Below, piece by piece: positions 52,906 through 59,801 of a stretch of DNA of 64,000 nucleotides. The notes under the pieces were generated by a model. It saw only the letters and a program-made list of their open reading frames with translations, was not told where the DNA came from and searched no databases. Made by a program: the position numbers and the translations under genes. The stretch is from Labrys sp. KNU-23. Lineage in GTDB: Bacteria > Pseudomonadota > Alphaproteobacteria > Rhizobiales > Labraceae. Location: contig NZ_CP043489.1 in NCBI RefSeq assembly GCF_008330945.1, forward strand, positions 2,367,501 to 2,431,500, given 5' to 3'. The stretch's first letter is position 1. Every line of letters begins with the position of its first letter.

Positions 52906-54462
52906 ATGTTCGATGGTCTCTCCGCACGTCTGTCCGATGTGCTCGACAAGCTCACCCGGCGTGGCGCCCTTACCGAGGCGGATGTCGGCGAAGCCATGCG
53001 CGAGATCCGCCGTGCGCTGATCGAGGCGGACGTCGCGCTCGACGTCGTACGCTCCTTCATCGACAAGGTCCGCGCCCGCGCCGTCGGCGCCGAGGTCCTG
53101 AAGTCGGTGACTCCGGGCCAGATGGTCGTCAAGATCGTCAACGACGTGCTGATCGAGACCCTTGGCGGCGACGGCCAGGCCATCGACCTGCAAGCGGTGC
53201 CGCCGGTGCCGATCCTGATGGTCGGCCTGCAGGGCTCCGGCAAGACCACCACCACCGCCAAGATCGCCAAGCGCCTGACCGACCGGTTCGGCAAGAAGGT
53301 GCTGCTGGCCTCGCTCGACACCCGCCGTCCCGCCGCCATGGAACAGCTCGCCGTGCTCGGCAAGCAGGTCGGTGTCGCCGTACTGCCGATCGTCGCGGGC
53401 CAGTCCGCCGTGCAGATTGCCAAGCGCGCCATGGATGCCGCCCGCTTCGGCGGCTACGACGTCGTCATGCTCGACACTGCCGGCCGCACCACGGTCGACG
53501 AAGCGCTGATGGCCGAGGCCGCCGAGGTCAAGGCCGCCACCGAACCGCATGAAGTGCTGCTGGTCGCCGATGCCCTTACCGGCCAGGACGCCGTCAACAC
53601 CGCGCGCGCCTTCGACGAGCGCCTCGGCATTACCGGCATCGTGCTGACGCGCCTCGACGGCGATGGCCGCGGCGGCGCCGCCCTGTCGATGCGCGCCGTC
53701 ACCGGCAAGCCGATCAAGCTGGTCGGTACCGGCGAGAAGGTCGACGCGCTCGACGATTTCCATCCCGCCCGCATCGCCAACCGCATCCTGGGCATGGGCG
53801 ACATCGTCTCGCTGGTCGAGAAGGCCGCCGAGACGATCGACGCCGAAAAGGCCGCCAAGATCGCGGCCAAGATGCAGAAGGGTGCCTTCGATCTTGATGA
53901 CCTGCGCGAGCAACTGATCCAGATGGAGAAACTCGGCGGCATGTCCGGCATGCTCGGCCTGCTGCCCGGCATGGGCAAGATCAAGGACCAGCTCGCCGGC
54001 GCCAATCTCGACGAGAAACTGTTCAAGCGCCAGCGCGCCATCATCGAATCGATGACTCCCGAGGAACGCCGCAAGCCGGAGATTCTCAAGGCCTCGCGCA
54101 AGCGCCGCATCGCCGCCGGCTCCGGCACCTCGCCCGAGCAGATCAACCGCCTCCTGAAGATGCATATGCAGATGGCGGACATGATGAAGAAGATGGGCGG
54201 CGCCAAGAAGGGCGCGCTGGGCAAGATGGCCTCGATGTTCGGACTGGGCGGCGGCATGCCGCAATTGCCGCCCGGCGCCCTGGATGCCATGGCGAAGGGC
54301 CAGATGCCTGCTGGCATGCCCAGTGAAATGCCGAAACTGCCGCCTCAGATGCCGAATTTCGGTCCGGGCGGCCCCAAGCTGCCAGGCTTTCCCGGCCTTG
54401 GCGGACCGAAATTGCCGGGCGGCCTGCCGCCGGGCTTTCCCTTCGGCGGCAAGAAGAAATAG
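52906..54462 (+). CDS. ffh: Signal recognition particle protein Ffh
   Basis: 518 residues from ATG 52906, with AGGAAA upstream. SRP54 GTPase that targets membrane proteins with 4.5S RNA. NG domain with G1 GLQGSGKTTTTAKIA, G3 DTAGRTTVDEALM and G4 TRLDGDGRGG; the M domain (about 300-440) has Met-rich helices including GMGKIKDQLAG. The last 75 residues are Gly/Met/Pro-rich repeats (MPKLPPQMPNFGPGGPKLPG region), a low-complexity tail commonly longer in Rhizobiales. First gene of the ffh-rpsP-rimM-trmD-rplS set. Confidence 0.97.
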   Translation: MFDGLSARLSDVLDKLTRRGALTEADVGEAMREIRRALIEADVALDVVRSFIDKVRARAVGAEVLKSVTPGQMVVKIVNDVLIETLGGDGQAIDLQAVPPVPILMVGLQGSGKTTTTAKIAKRLTDRFGKKVLLASLDTRRPAAMEQLAVLGKQVGVAVLPIVAGQSAVQIAKRAMDAARFGGYDVVMLDTAGRTTVDEALMAEAAEVKAATEPHEVLLVADALTGQDAVNTARAFDERLGITGIVLTRLDGDGRGGAALSMRAVTGKPIKLVGTGEKVDALDDFHPARIANRILGMGDIVSLVEKAAETIDAEKAAKIAAKMQKGAFDLDDLREQLIQMEKLGGMSGMLGLLPGMGKIKDQLAGANLDEKLFKRQRAIIESMTPEERRKPEILKASRKRRIAAGSGTSPEQINRLLKMHMQMADMMKKMGGAKKGALGKMASMFGLGGGMPQLPPGALDAMAKGQMPAGMPSEMPKLPPQMPNFGPGGPKLPGFPGLGGPKLPGGLPPGFPFGGKKK

Positions 54463-54479
54463 CTGCCCGAAACCCCTTG

Positions 54480-54521
54480 AAGACCAATCTACCCTTTAAG
54501 ACCAACCCTACCCTTTAAGAC
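54480..54521 (+). repeat. Short tandem direct repeat in front of rpsP
   Basis: AAGACCAATCTACCCTTT followed by AAGACCAACCCTACCCTTT and a third start AAGAC. Two nearly identical units of 18-19 bp sit in the 79 bp ffh-rpsP gap; a local duplication. Confidence 0.8.
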
Positions 54522-54541
54522 ACTTGCAAACGGAGTAACCC

Positions 54542-54907
54542 ATGTCCCTCAAGATCCGTCTCGCCCGCCGCGGCGCCAAGAAGCGTCCGTTCTACGCGGT
54601 CGTCGTCGCCGATTCGCGCTCCCCGCGCGATGGCCGCTTCATCGAGAAGCTCGGCACCTATGACCCGATGATCGCCAAGGACTCCGGCAAGTCGCGCTGG
54701 ACCGTCGATCTGGAATCCGCCAAGGCCTGGATTGACAAGGGCGCCCAGCCGACCGATCGCGTGCTGCGTCACTTCGCCGATGCCGGCCTGCTGACCCGCG
54801 AAGCCCGCAGCAACCCGGTCAAGGCCGTTCCCGGCAAGAAGGCGCAGGACCGCGCCGCCGAGAAGGCCAAGAAGGCCGAAGCTGCTGCAGCTGAAGCTGC
54901 CGAGTAA
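54542..54907 (+). CDS. rpsP: 30S ribosomal protein S16
   Basis: 121 residues. MSLKIRLARRGAKKRPFYAV followed by VVADSRSPRDGRFIEKLGTY is the diagnostic bS16 start. Compared with the 80-90 residue core it carries a C-terminal Lys/Ala/Glu-rich tail (AAEKAKKAEAAAAEAAE), typical for alphaproteobacteria. Assembles in the 5' domain of 16S rRNA. It follows ffh by 79 bp and is separated from rimM by an unusual block of hairpins. Confidence 0.98.
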   Translation: MSLKIRLARRGAKKRPFYAVVVADSRSPRDGRFIEKLGTYDPMIAKDSGKSRWTVDLESAKAWIDKGAQPTDRVLRHFADAGLLTREARSNPVKAVPGKKAQDRAAEKAKKAEAAAAEAAE

Positions 54908-54937
54908 GCTCGGGCCGAGCCAAGTCGGGCGCTAAGA

Positions 54938-55126
54938 GCCTTCTCCGCGCAGCGGGGAAGTCTGTGACATGTTCGTAAGCGAACATGTCATGAGCCCGAC
55001 GAAGTCGGGTCGGATGGGGTGCGGCCCGCTAGCAGTGCCCTCTCCGGACAGCAAACGTTAGCGGACCGCACCCATCCGTCATTTCTTCGAAATGACACCT
55101 TCCCCATTTCGTGGAGAAGGCTTTTT
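54938..55126 (+). repeat. Composite element of five consecutive hairpins between rpsP and rimM
   Basis: Stems in order: CTTCTCCGC/GCGGGGAAG (starts 54940), TGACATGTTCG/CGAACATGTCA (54965-54990), CCCGAC/GTCGGG (54995-55009), GGATGGGGTGCGG..CCGCACCCATCC (from 55012 to about 55077), GTCATTTC/GAAATGAC (55078-55096), then CCTTCCCCA/TGGAGAAGG (about 55098-55120). The block is bounded by GCCTTCTCC (54938-54946) and its reverse complement GGAGAAGGC (55113-55121), followed by TTTTT. It resembles a mosaic of palindromic units; it could also act as an attenuator. Confidence 0.7.
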
Positions 55127-55140
55127 CGTGTGAGCCCCCC

Positions 55141-55734
55141 ATGCCCCCTGCCCCGCAAAACCTCGTTGTCCTCGGCGTTTTCGGCGCAGCCCATGGCCTC
55201 AAGGGCGAAATCCGGCTGAAATCCTATACCGAGGAGCCGCTGGCCATCGCCAGTTACGCGCCGCTCCTCACCAAATCGGGCCGCCAGATCAAGCTGGCCA
55301 GCCTGCGCCAGGCCAAGGACGTCCTGATCGCCCGGGTCGAAGGCGTCAGCGACCGCACCGGTGCCGAACAACTCGTCAATCTCCAGCTTTTCGTCGAGCG
55401 CGCTGCGCTGGGTACTCCCGAGGACGAAGACGAATTCTTTCATGCCGACCTCATCGGCCTCGTCGCGCGCGATGAGGCCGGCAACAGGATCGGCACAGTT
55501 ACGGGCCTGTTCGATTTCGGCGGCGGCGACATCGTCGAAGTGACGCCCGATGGCGCCAAGGGGGCTCCAGACAGCGCCAAGGGGGGCCCTGGGGGTGCCA
55601 AGCCGCTGCTGCTGCCCTTCACCAAGGCCGTCGTTCCCCTGGTCGACATCAAGGCCGGACATATTGTCGTCGTGCTGCCTGAGGAAACTGGCGCGGCCGA
55701 TGAAGCCGAGGAGGCAAGCGAAGATGAGCGCTGA
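55141..55734 (+). CDS. rimM: Ribosome maturation factor RimM
   Basis: 197 residues from ATG 55141. RimM helps assemble the 3' domain of the 30S subunit and binds S19. N-terminal beta-barrel with VLGVFGAAHGLKGEIRLKSY, then a PRC-barrel with HADLIGLVARDEAGNRIGTV and LLLPFTKAVVPLVDIKAGHI. A Gly/Ala/Lys low-complexity insert (DGAKGAPDSAKGGPGGAKP) interrupts the PRC-barrel loop. The acidic C-terminal tail overlaps the next gene by 11 bp. No Shine-Dalgarno is obvious after the hairpin block. Confidence 0.95.
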   Translation: MPPAPQNLVVLGVFGAAHGLKGEIRLKSYTEEPLAIASYAPLLTKSGRQIKLASLRQAKDVLIARVEGVSDRTGAEQLVNLQLFVERAALGTPEDEDEFFHADLIGLVARDEAGNRIGTVTGLFDFGGGDIVEVTPDGAKGAPDSAKGGPGGAKPLLLPFTKAVVPLVDIKAGHIVVVLPEETGAADEAEEASEDER

Positions 55735-56437
55735 CCATATTTCGACCGGCAGCCTGGACGGCGATTTCACGCATTTGGCCGGCACGCCGGTCTCCGGCCT
55801 GATCTTCGACATGGACGGCACGCTGGTCGACAACATGCACGTCCACAACGATGCCTGGGAAACCTGGCATCAACGCCATGGCCTGCCTTTCGACCGCGAG
55901 CGCTTCTTCCGCGACACCGCCGGCCGCGCCAACCGCGAAGTGGTCGGCATGGTCAAGCCCGATGCGAGCGAGCATGAGCTCGACACACTTGGCCTGGAGA
56001 AAGAGGCGATCTACCGCGAGATCTATCGCAGCCAGATGACGCCGATGCCGGGCCTGATGGCGCTGATCGCTGCCTGCGAGGCTCGCGGGCAGAAGATGTC
56101 GGTCGCCACCGCGGCCACGCCCGAGAATGCCGCCCTGGTGCTCGACGGCCTCGATTTGCGCCGCCATTTCGTCACCGTGGTCTCGCCCTCCATGGGCTAT
56201 CGCGGCAAGCCCCATCCCGACCTCTTCCTCGCCGCCGCGCAGGCGATGGGTCTTGCCCCCAGCCAATGCGTGGTGTTCGAAGACGCTCCGCTCGGCATCG
56301 AGGCCGCCCGCAATGCCGGCATGCGCGCCGTCGGCGTGAAGACCATGCTCGACGATGCGGCCCTCGACGGCCCGAACACCGTGTTCTCGATCAACGATTT
56401 CACGGATGAGAGGCTGAAGGGCCTCCTGGGCCTCTGA
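55724..56437 (+). CDS. HAD-superfamily phosphatase (beta-phosphoglucomutase-like)
   Basis: 237 residues. HAD motif I is LIFDMDGTLVDNMHVH, motif II is in MSVATAATPENAA, motif III Lys in YRGKPHPDLFL and motif IV VVFEDAPLGIEAARNAGMRA. The cap between I and II is helical (subclass I), like phosphoglycolate or sugar phosphatases and beta-phosphoglucomutase; substrate not assigned. The start lies within rimM, implying coupled translation, and trmD follows 11 bp after its stop. Such an insertion inside the rimM-trmD order is a local peculiarity worth noting. Confidence 0.87.
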   Translation: MSADHISTGSLDGDFTHLAGTPVSGLIFDMDGTLVDNMHVHNDAWETWHQRHGLPFDRERFFRDTAGRANREVVGMVKPDASEHELDTLGLEKEAIYREIYRSQMTPMPGLMALIAACEARGQKMSVATAATPENAALVLDGLDLRRHFVTVVSPSMGYRGKPHPDLFLAAAQAMGLAPSQCVVFEDAPLGIEAARNAGMRAVGVKTMLDDAALDGPNTVFSINDFTDERLKGLLGL

Positions 56438-56448
56438 GCATTCTTGCC

Positions 56449-57159
56449 ATGTGGCGCGCCTCCATCCTCACCCTCTATCCCGAGATGTTTCCGGGGCCGC
56501 TCGGCGTCTCGCTGTCGGGCGAAGCGCTGGCGACCGGCACCTGGGCGCTGGAAACGCGCAATATCCGTGATTTCGGCCAGGGCCGTCACCGCTCGGTCGA
56601 CGACACGCCGGCCGGCGGCGGCCCGGGCATGGTCATCCGCGCCGACGTGCTGGCTGACGCCATCGATGCTCTCGGCGATGACGGCCGCCCGCGCCTGTTG
56701 ATGTCGCCGCGAGGCCTGCCGCTGCAGCAGGCCCATGTGCGGGCGCTGGCGGCTGGCGAGGGCGCCGTGATCGTATGCGGACGCTTCGAGGGCGTCGACC
56801 AGCGCGTGATCGAGGCGCGGGGCCTCACCGAGGTTTCGATCGGCGACTATGTGCTGTCGGGCGGCGAACTCGGCGCCATGGTGCTGATCGATGCCTGCGT
56901 CAGGCTGCTGCCCGGCGTGATGGGCGGCGCTACCTCCGGCGACGAAGAGAGCTTCGAGAACGGCCTGCTCGAATATCCGCATTACACCAGGCCTGCCCTC
57001 TTCGAGGATCGCGAGATCCCGGACATCCTGCGCTCGGGTCACCACAAGAACATCGCAGCCTGGCGCCGGGGCGAGGCGGAGGCTCTGACGCGCGAACGCC
57101 GGCCCGACCTGTGGGCGGCCTACGAGGCGCGGCGGCCGCCGCCGAAGAAGAAGCGGTGA
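56449..57159 (+). CDS. trmD: tRNA (guanine37-N1)-methyltransferase
   Basis: 236 residues. SPOUT-family enzyme that methylates G37 of tRNAs reading CNN codons and prevents frameshifting. Signatures: ILTLYPEMFPGPLGVSLSG at the N-terminus, DDTPAGGGPGMVIRADVL, the knot motif CGRFEGVDQRVIEARGLTEV and EVSIGDYVLSGGELGAMVLID. C-terminal HYTRPALFEDREIPDILRSG is also conserved. Part of the rpsP-rplS gene set. Confidence 0.97.
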   Translation: MWRASILTLYPEMFPGPLGVSLSGEALATGTWALETRNIRDFGQGRHRSVDDTPAGGGPGMVIRADVLADAIDALGDDGRPRLLMSPRGLPLQQAHVRALAAGEGAVIVCGRFEGVDQRVIEARGLTEVSIGDYVLSGGELGAMVLIDACVRLLPGVMGGATSGDEESFENGLLEYPHYTRPALFEDREIPDILRSGHHKNIAAWRRGEAEALTRERRPDLWAAYEARRPPPKKKR

Positions 57160-57165
57160 CCCCCG

Positions 57166-57242
57166 GGGTGCACGGGCATCTTGCCCGTTCTTCCATCGTC
57201 GAGCACAGCGGTCCCAAGAACGGGCGGGACGCCCGTGCACCC
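57166..57242. repeat. Type D palindromic repeat
   Basis: GGGTGCACGGGCATCTTGCC at the left and GGGACGCCCGTGCACCC at the right, between trmD and rplS. Same plan as the copy at 62629. Confidence 0.85.
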
Positions 57243-57348
57243 GGAGCGTGCGAATTCGGTGGACTCGCCTTCCGTAATGGCGTATTGGCACGCCTCCACT
57301 TAAAGCAAGAGCAAGATGCGTCCTTCGGGTACGCGCGGAGACATGATC

Positions 57349-57717
57349 ATGAACCTGATTCAGACTATCGAGCAGGAAGAAGTTGCCCGCCTGTCGGCCG
57401 GCAAGGACATTCCTGAATTTCAGCCCGGCGACACGGTGATCGTGAACGTCAAGGTGAAGGAAGGCGAACGCTCCCGCGTTCAGGCCTATGAAGGCGTCTG
57501 CATCGCCCGCGATGGCGGCGGCCTGCAGGAAAGCTTCACCGTCCGCAAGATTTCCTATGGCGAAGGTGTCGAGCGCGTGTTCCCGCTCTACTCGCCGATG
57601 ATCGATTCCATCAAGCTGGTCCGTCGCGGCAAGGTCCGTCGCGCCAAGCTGTATTACCTGCGCGATCGCCGCGGCAAGTCTGCCCGCATCGCCGAGCGCG
57701 TCGACCACAAGAAGTAA
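57349..57717 (+). CDS. rplS: 50S ribosomal protein L19
   Basis: 122 residues from ATG 57349, with GGAGA 7 bp upstream; ATG 57343 is possible. bL19 sits at the 30S-50S interface. FQPGDTVIVNVKVKEGERSR, VQAYEGVCIARDGGG, FTVRKISYGEGVERVFPLYS and the C-terminal RRGKVRRAKLYYLRDRRGK are diagnostic. Ends the ffh-rplS set, with a terminator 25 bp downstream. Confidence 0.97.
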   Translation: MNLIQTIEQEEVARLSAGKDIPEFQPGDTVIVNVKVKEGERSRVQAYEGVCIARDGGGLQESFTVRKISYGEGVERVFPLYSPMIDSIKLVRRGKVRRAKLYYLRDRRGKSARIAERVDHKK

Positions 57718-57742
57718 GTTCGACGCATCTGACGGATTTCGA

Positions 57743-57770
57743 CGCCGGCCTGGCAACAGGCCGGCGTTTT
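57743..57770 (+). terminator. Rho-independent terminator after rplS
   Basis: CGCCGGCCT (57743-57751), loop GGCAAC, AGGCCGGCG (57758-57766), then TTTTGCGTTT. Stem of 9 bp. Confidence 0.88.
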
Positions 57771-57779
57771 GCGTTTCCC

Positions 57780-57810
57780 TGGGACCGCCGGCTTCCAGCC
57801 GGCTGTCCCA
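57780..57810. repeat. Short palindromic element
   Basis: TGGGACCGCCGGCT at the left and AGCCGGCTGTCCCA at the right, nearly perfect mirror images. It sits between the rplS terminator and the stop of the convergent solute-binding protein gene. Core letters are shared with the palindrome at 18450. Confidence 0.75.
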
Positions 57811-57815
57811 GGAAA

Positions 57816-59648
57816 TTACGTCTTCTTGGCCCACCACAGATCGGGGATGCCACGGTCGTAGATCACGCCGGGATCGCCATGCTCGAACTCGTCCCAATAG
57901 GCGAGAAAATGATTGGGGCGGTTGTACATCGGCACCCAGTAATAGCCCGCACGCAGCACGCGGTCGAAAGCGCGGCAGGCCGTGACGAGCGCAGGCCGGC
58001 TGTCGGCGGCGACGATGGCATCGATCAAGGCGTCGATCACCGGATCGGCAATGCCGGAAATATTGCTCGAGCCGGGAACGTGAGCGGTCTGACTTGAAAA
58101 GGGCCCGCGCATGTCTTCGCCCGGAGTCAGGCCATAAGTTGCACGACGGGAGATGACGTCATAGTCGAACGCGTCGGTGCGGCGCTGATATTGCGAGGAA
58201 TCCACGGCCCGGAAGCTGGCTGCGATGCCGAGCCGGCCGAGATTCTGGATAAAGGGCGCCGTGATCTTATAGAGGAAATCGCTCTCCTCCAGAAACTCGA
58301 TGGTGAAAGTCTCGCCTTTGGCATTCTTGAGGACGCGGTTGTCGAGGGTCCAGCCGGCCTCCTTGAGAAGCCCCAGCGCCGTTCGCAGATTGGCACGGTC
58401 GAAGCCACTTCCATCGGAGACCGGCGGCAGCAAGGCTTCGCCGAAGACGGCGTCCGGCACCTTGCCGCGATAGGGCTCCAGCAGGGCGAGCTCGTCCGGC
58501 CCGGGTTTGCCCTCGGCCTTCAGCGGCGAATTCTCGAAGATCGAGGCCGTGCGCCGGAAGGAGGAATAACTCACGTTGCGGTTCGTCCACTCGAAGTCGA
58601 AGACGAAACCGAGGGCCTGGCGCACGCGGGGATCGGAAAACGTGGCGCGGCGCGTATTGAAGTACCAGCCCTGGGCGCCCGAGGGCGTATGATCGGGCAC
58701 GGTCTCGCGCTTGATGCGGCCGTCGCGCACGGGTGGGATGTCGTAGCCCTTGGCCCAGTTCTCTGAGCTGTTCTCTTCGCGGAAGCGGTAATTGCCGGCG
58801 CCAAAGGCGATGAAGGCCACCGAGGAATCGCGATAATACTGCCAGGTCAGGCGGTCGAAATTGTTGGTGCCGAGTTGGGTTGGCAAGTTCTCGCCCCACC
58901 AATTCGCCACGCGCTCATAGCTGATCGCCTCGCCCACTTCGACCTTGCCGACCTTGTAGGGCCCGCTGCCGAGCGGGGCTTCCAGCGTGGACTTCGCGAA
59001 ATCGCGGCTGGACCACCAGGCCTTCGAGAAGATCGGCAGGGCGGCGACGATCAGGGGGAGCGAACGCCCGCGCCCGGGCAGCAGCGTGACGCGCACCACG
59101 TCGGGAGCCTCCGCCACTGCCTCCTTGAAGAAGCGTAGCGGCTCGGCGATGAAGGGATGTCCCTTCTCCTTCAATGTGTTGAACGACCAGGCGCAGTCCT
59201 CCGCCGTCAGCGCCGAGCCGTCATGGAAGCTCAGGCCGGGGCGCAGGCGGAAGCGATAGCTCTGTCTGTCAGCCGAGACGGCCACCGATTGGGCGGCATA
59301 GCCATACATCGCATCCGGCTCGTCCACGGCCCGCGCCATCAGCGTGGCGAAGGTGACGTCCATTCCAACCGCGCCCGTACCCTTGAGGACGTAGATGTGC
59401 AGGCTGTCGAACGAATTGAAGGACTGGTTGTAGCCGGTCTGGTAGACCAACTGCGAGAAAGCGCCGCCCTTGGGCGCGTCGGCGCGCACATAGTCGAATT
59501 TCTTGAAACCAGGTCCGTATTTGAGATCGCCGAAGGTCGACAGGCCATGGCTCTCGATCTCCTCGCTCCGCGCGCCCACCGGCAGGAGCGCACAGGCCGC
59601 GCCGAGGAAGCCGGTCTTCAGGAACGTGCGGCGATCGAGTTCGGCCAT
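57816..59648 (-). CDS. YejA-like extracellular solute-binding protein (family 5) with Tat-like signal
   Basis: 610 residues. The N-terminus DRRTFLKTGFLGAACALLPV contains a twin-arginine signal. The mature protein is a family-5 (peptide/nickel/oligopeptide) periplasmic binding protein: FGDLKYGPGFKKFDYVRADA, YRFRLRPGLSFHDGSALTAE, and PSGAQGWYFNTRRATFSDPR followed by VRQALGFVFDFEW, typical of the YejA branch that feeds microcin C/oligopeptide ABC importers. It is downstream of a paralogue with a 153 bp gap holding a repeat; no permease or ATPase gene is adjacent in the window. Confidence 0.9.
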   Translation of the reverse strand: MAELDRRTFLKTGFLGAACALLPVGARSEEIESHGLSTFGDLKYGPGFKKFDYVRADAPKGGAFSQLVYQTGYNQSFNSFDSLHIYVLKGTGAVGMDVTFATLMARAVDEPDAMYGYAAQSVAVSADRQSYRFRLRPGLSFHDGSALTAEDCAWSFNTLKEKGHPFIAEPLRFFKEAVAEAPDVVRVTLLPGRGRSLPLIVAALPIFSKAWWSSRDFAKSTLEAPLGSGPYKVGKVEVGEAISYERVANWWGENLPTQLGTNNFDRLTWQYYRDSSVAFIAFGAGNYRFREENSSENWAKGYDIPPVRDGRIKRETVPDHTPSGAQGWYFNTRRATFSDPRVRQALGFVFDFEWTNRNVSYSSFRRTASIFENSPLKAEGKPGPDELALLEPYRGKVPDAVFGEALLPPVSDGSGFDRANLRTALGLLKEAGWTLDNRVLKNAKGETFTIEFLEESDFLYKITAPFIQNLGRLGIAASFRAVDSSQYQRRTDAFDYDVISRRATYGLTPGEDMRGPFSSQTAHVPGSSNISGIADPVIDALIDAIVAADSRPALVTACRAFDRVLRAGYYWVPMYNRPNHFLAYWDEFEHGDPGVIYDRGIPDLWWAKKT

Positions 59649-59710
59649 GGGCGGGATCCTTGCAGCCTATTAGCGCAGACAGACGGGTTGGTCGTTGCAA
59701 ACGCCGTCGC

Positions 59711-59794
59711 CGTCATCGCGAGCGTAGCGACGCGATCCAGAATCGTCACGCTTCCTCACGCCCGCTGGATCGCGTCGCTACGCTCGCGATGACG
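59711..59794. repeat. Type C palindromic repeat
   Basis: GTCATCGCGAGCGTAGCGAC and GCGATCCAG at the left, mirrored by CTGGATCGCGTCGCTACGCT and CGCGATGACG at the right. A widespread Rhizobiales repeat, here between the two solute-binding protein genes. Confidence 0.88.
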
Positions 59795-59801
59795 AGACCG
59801 T

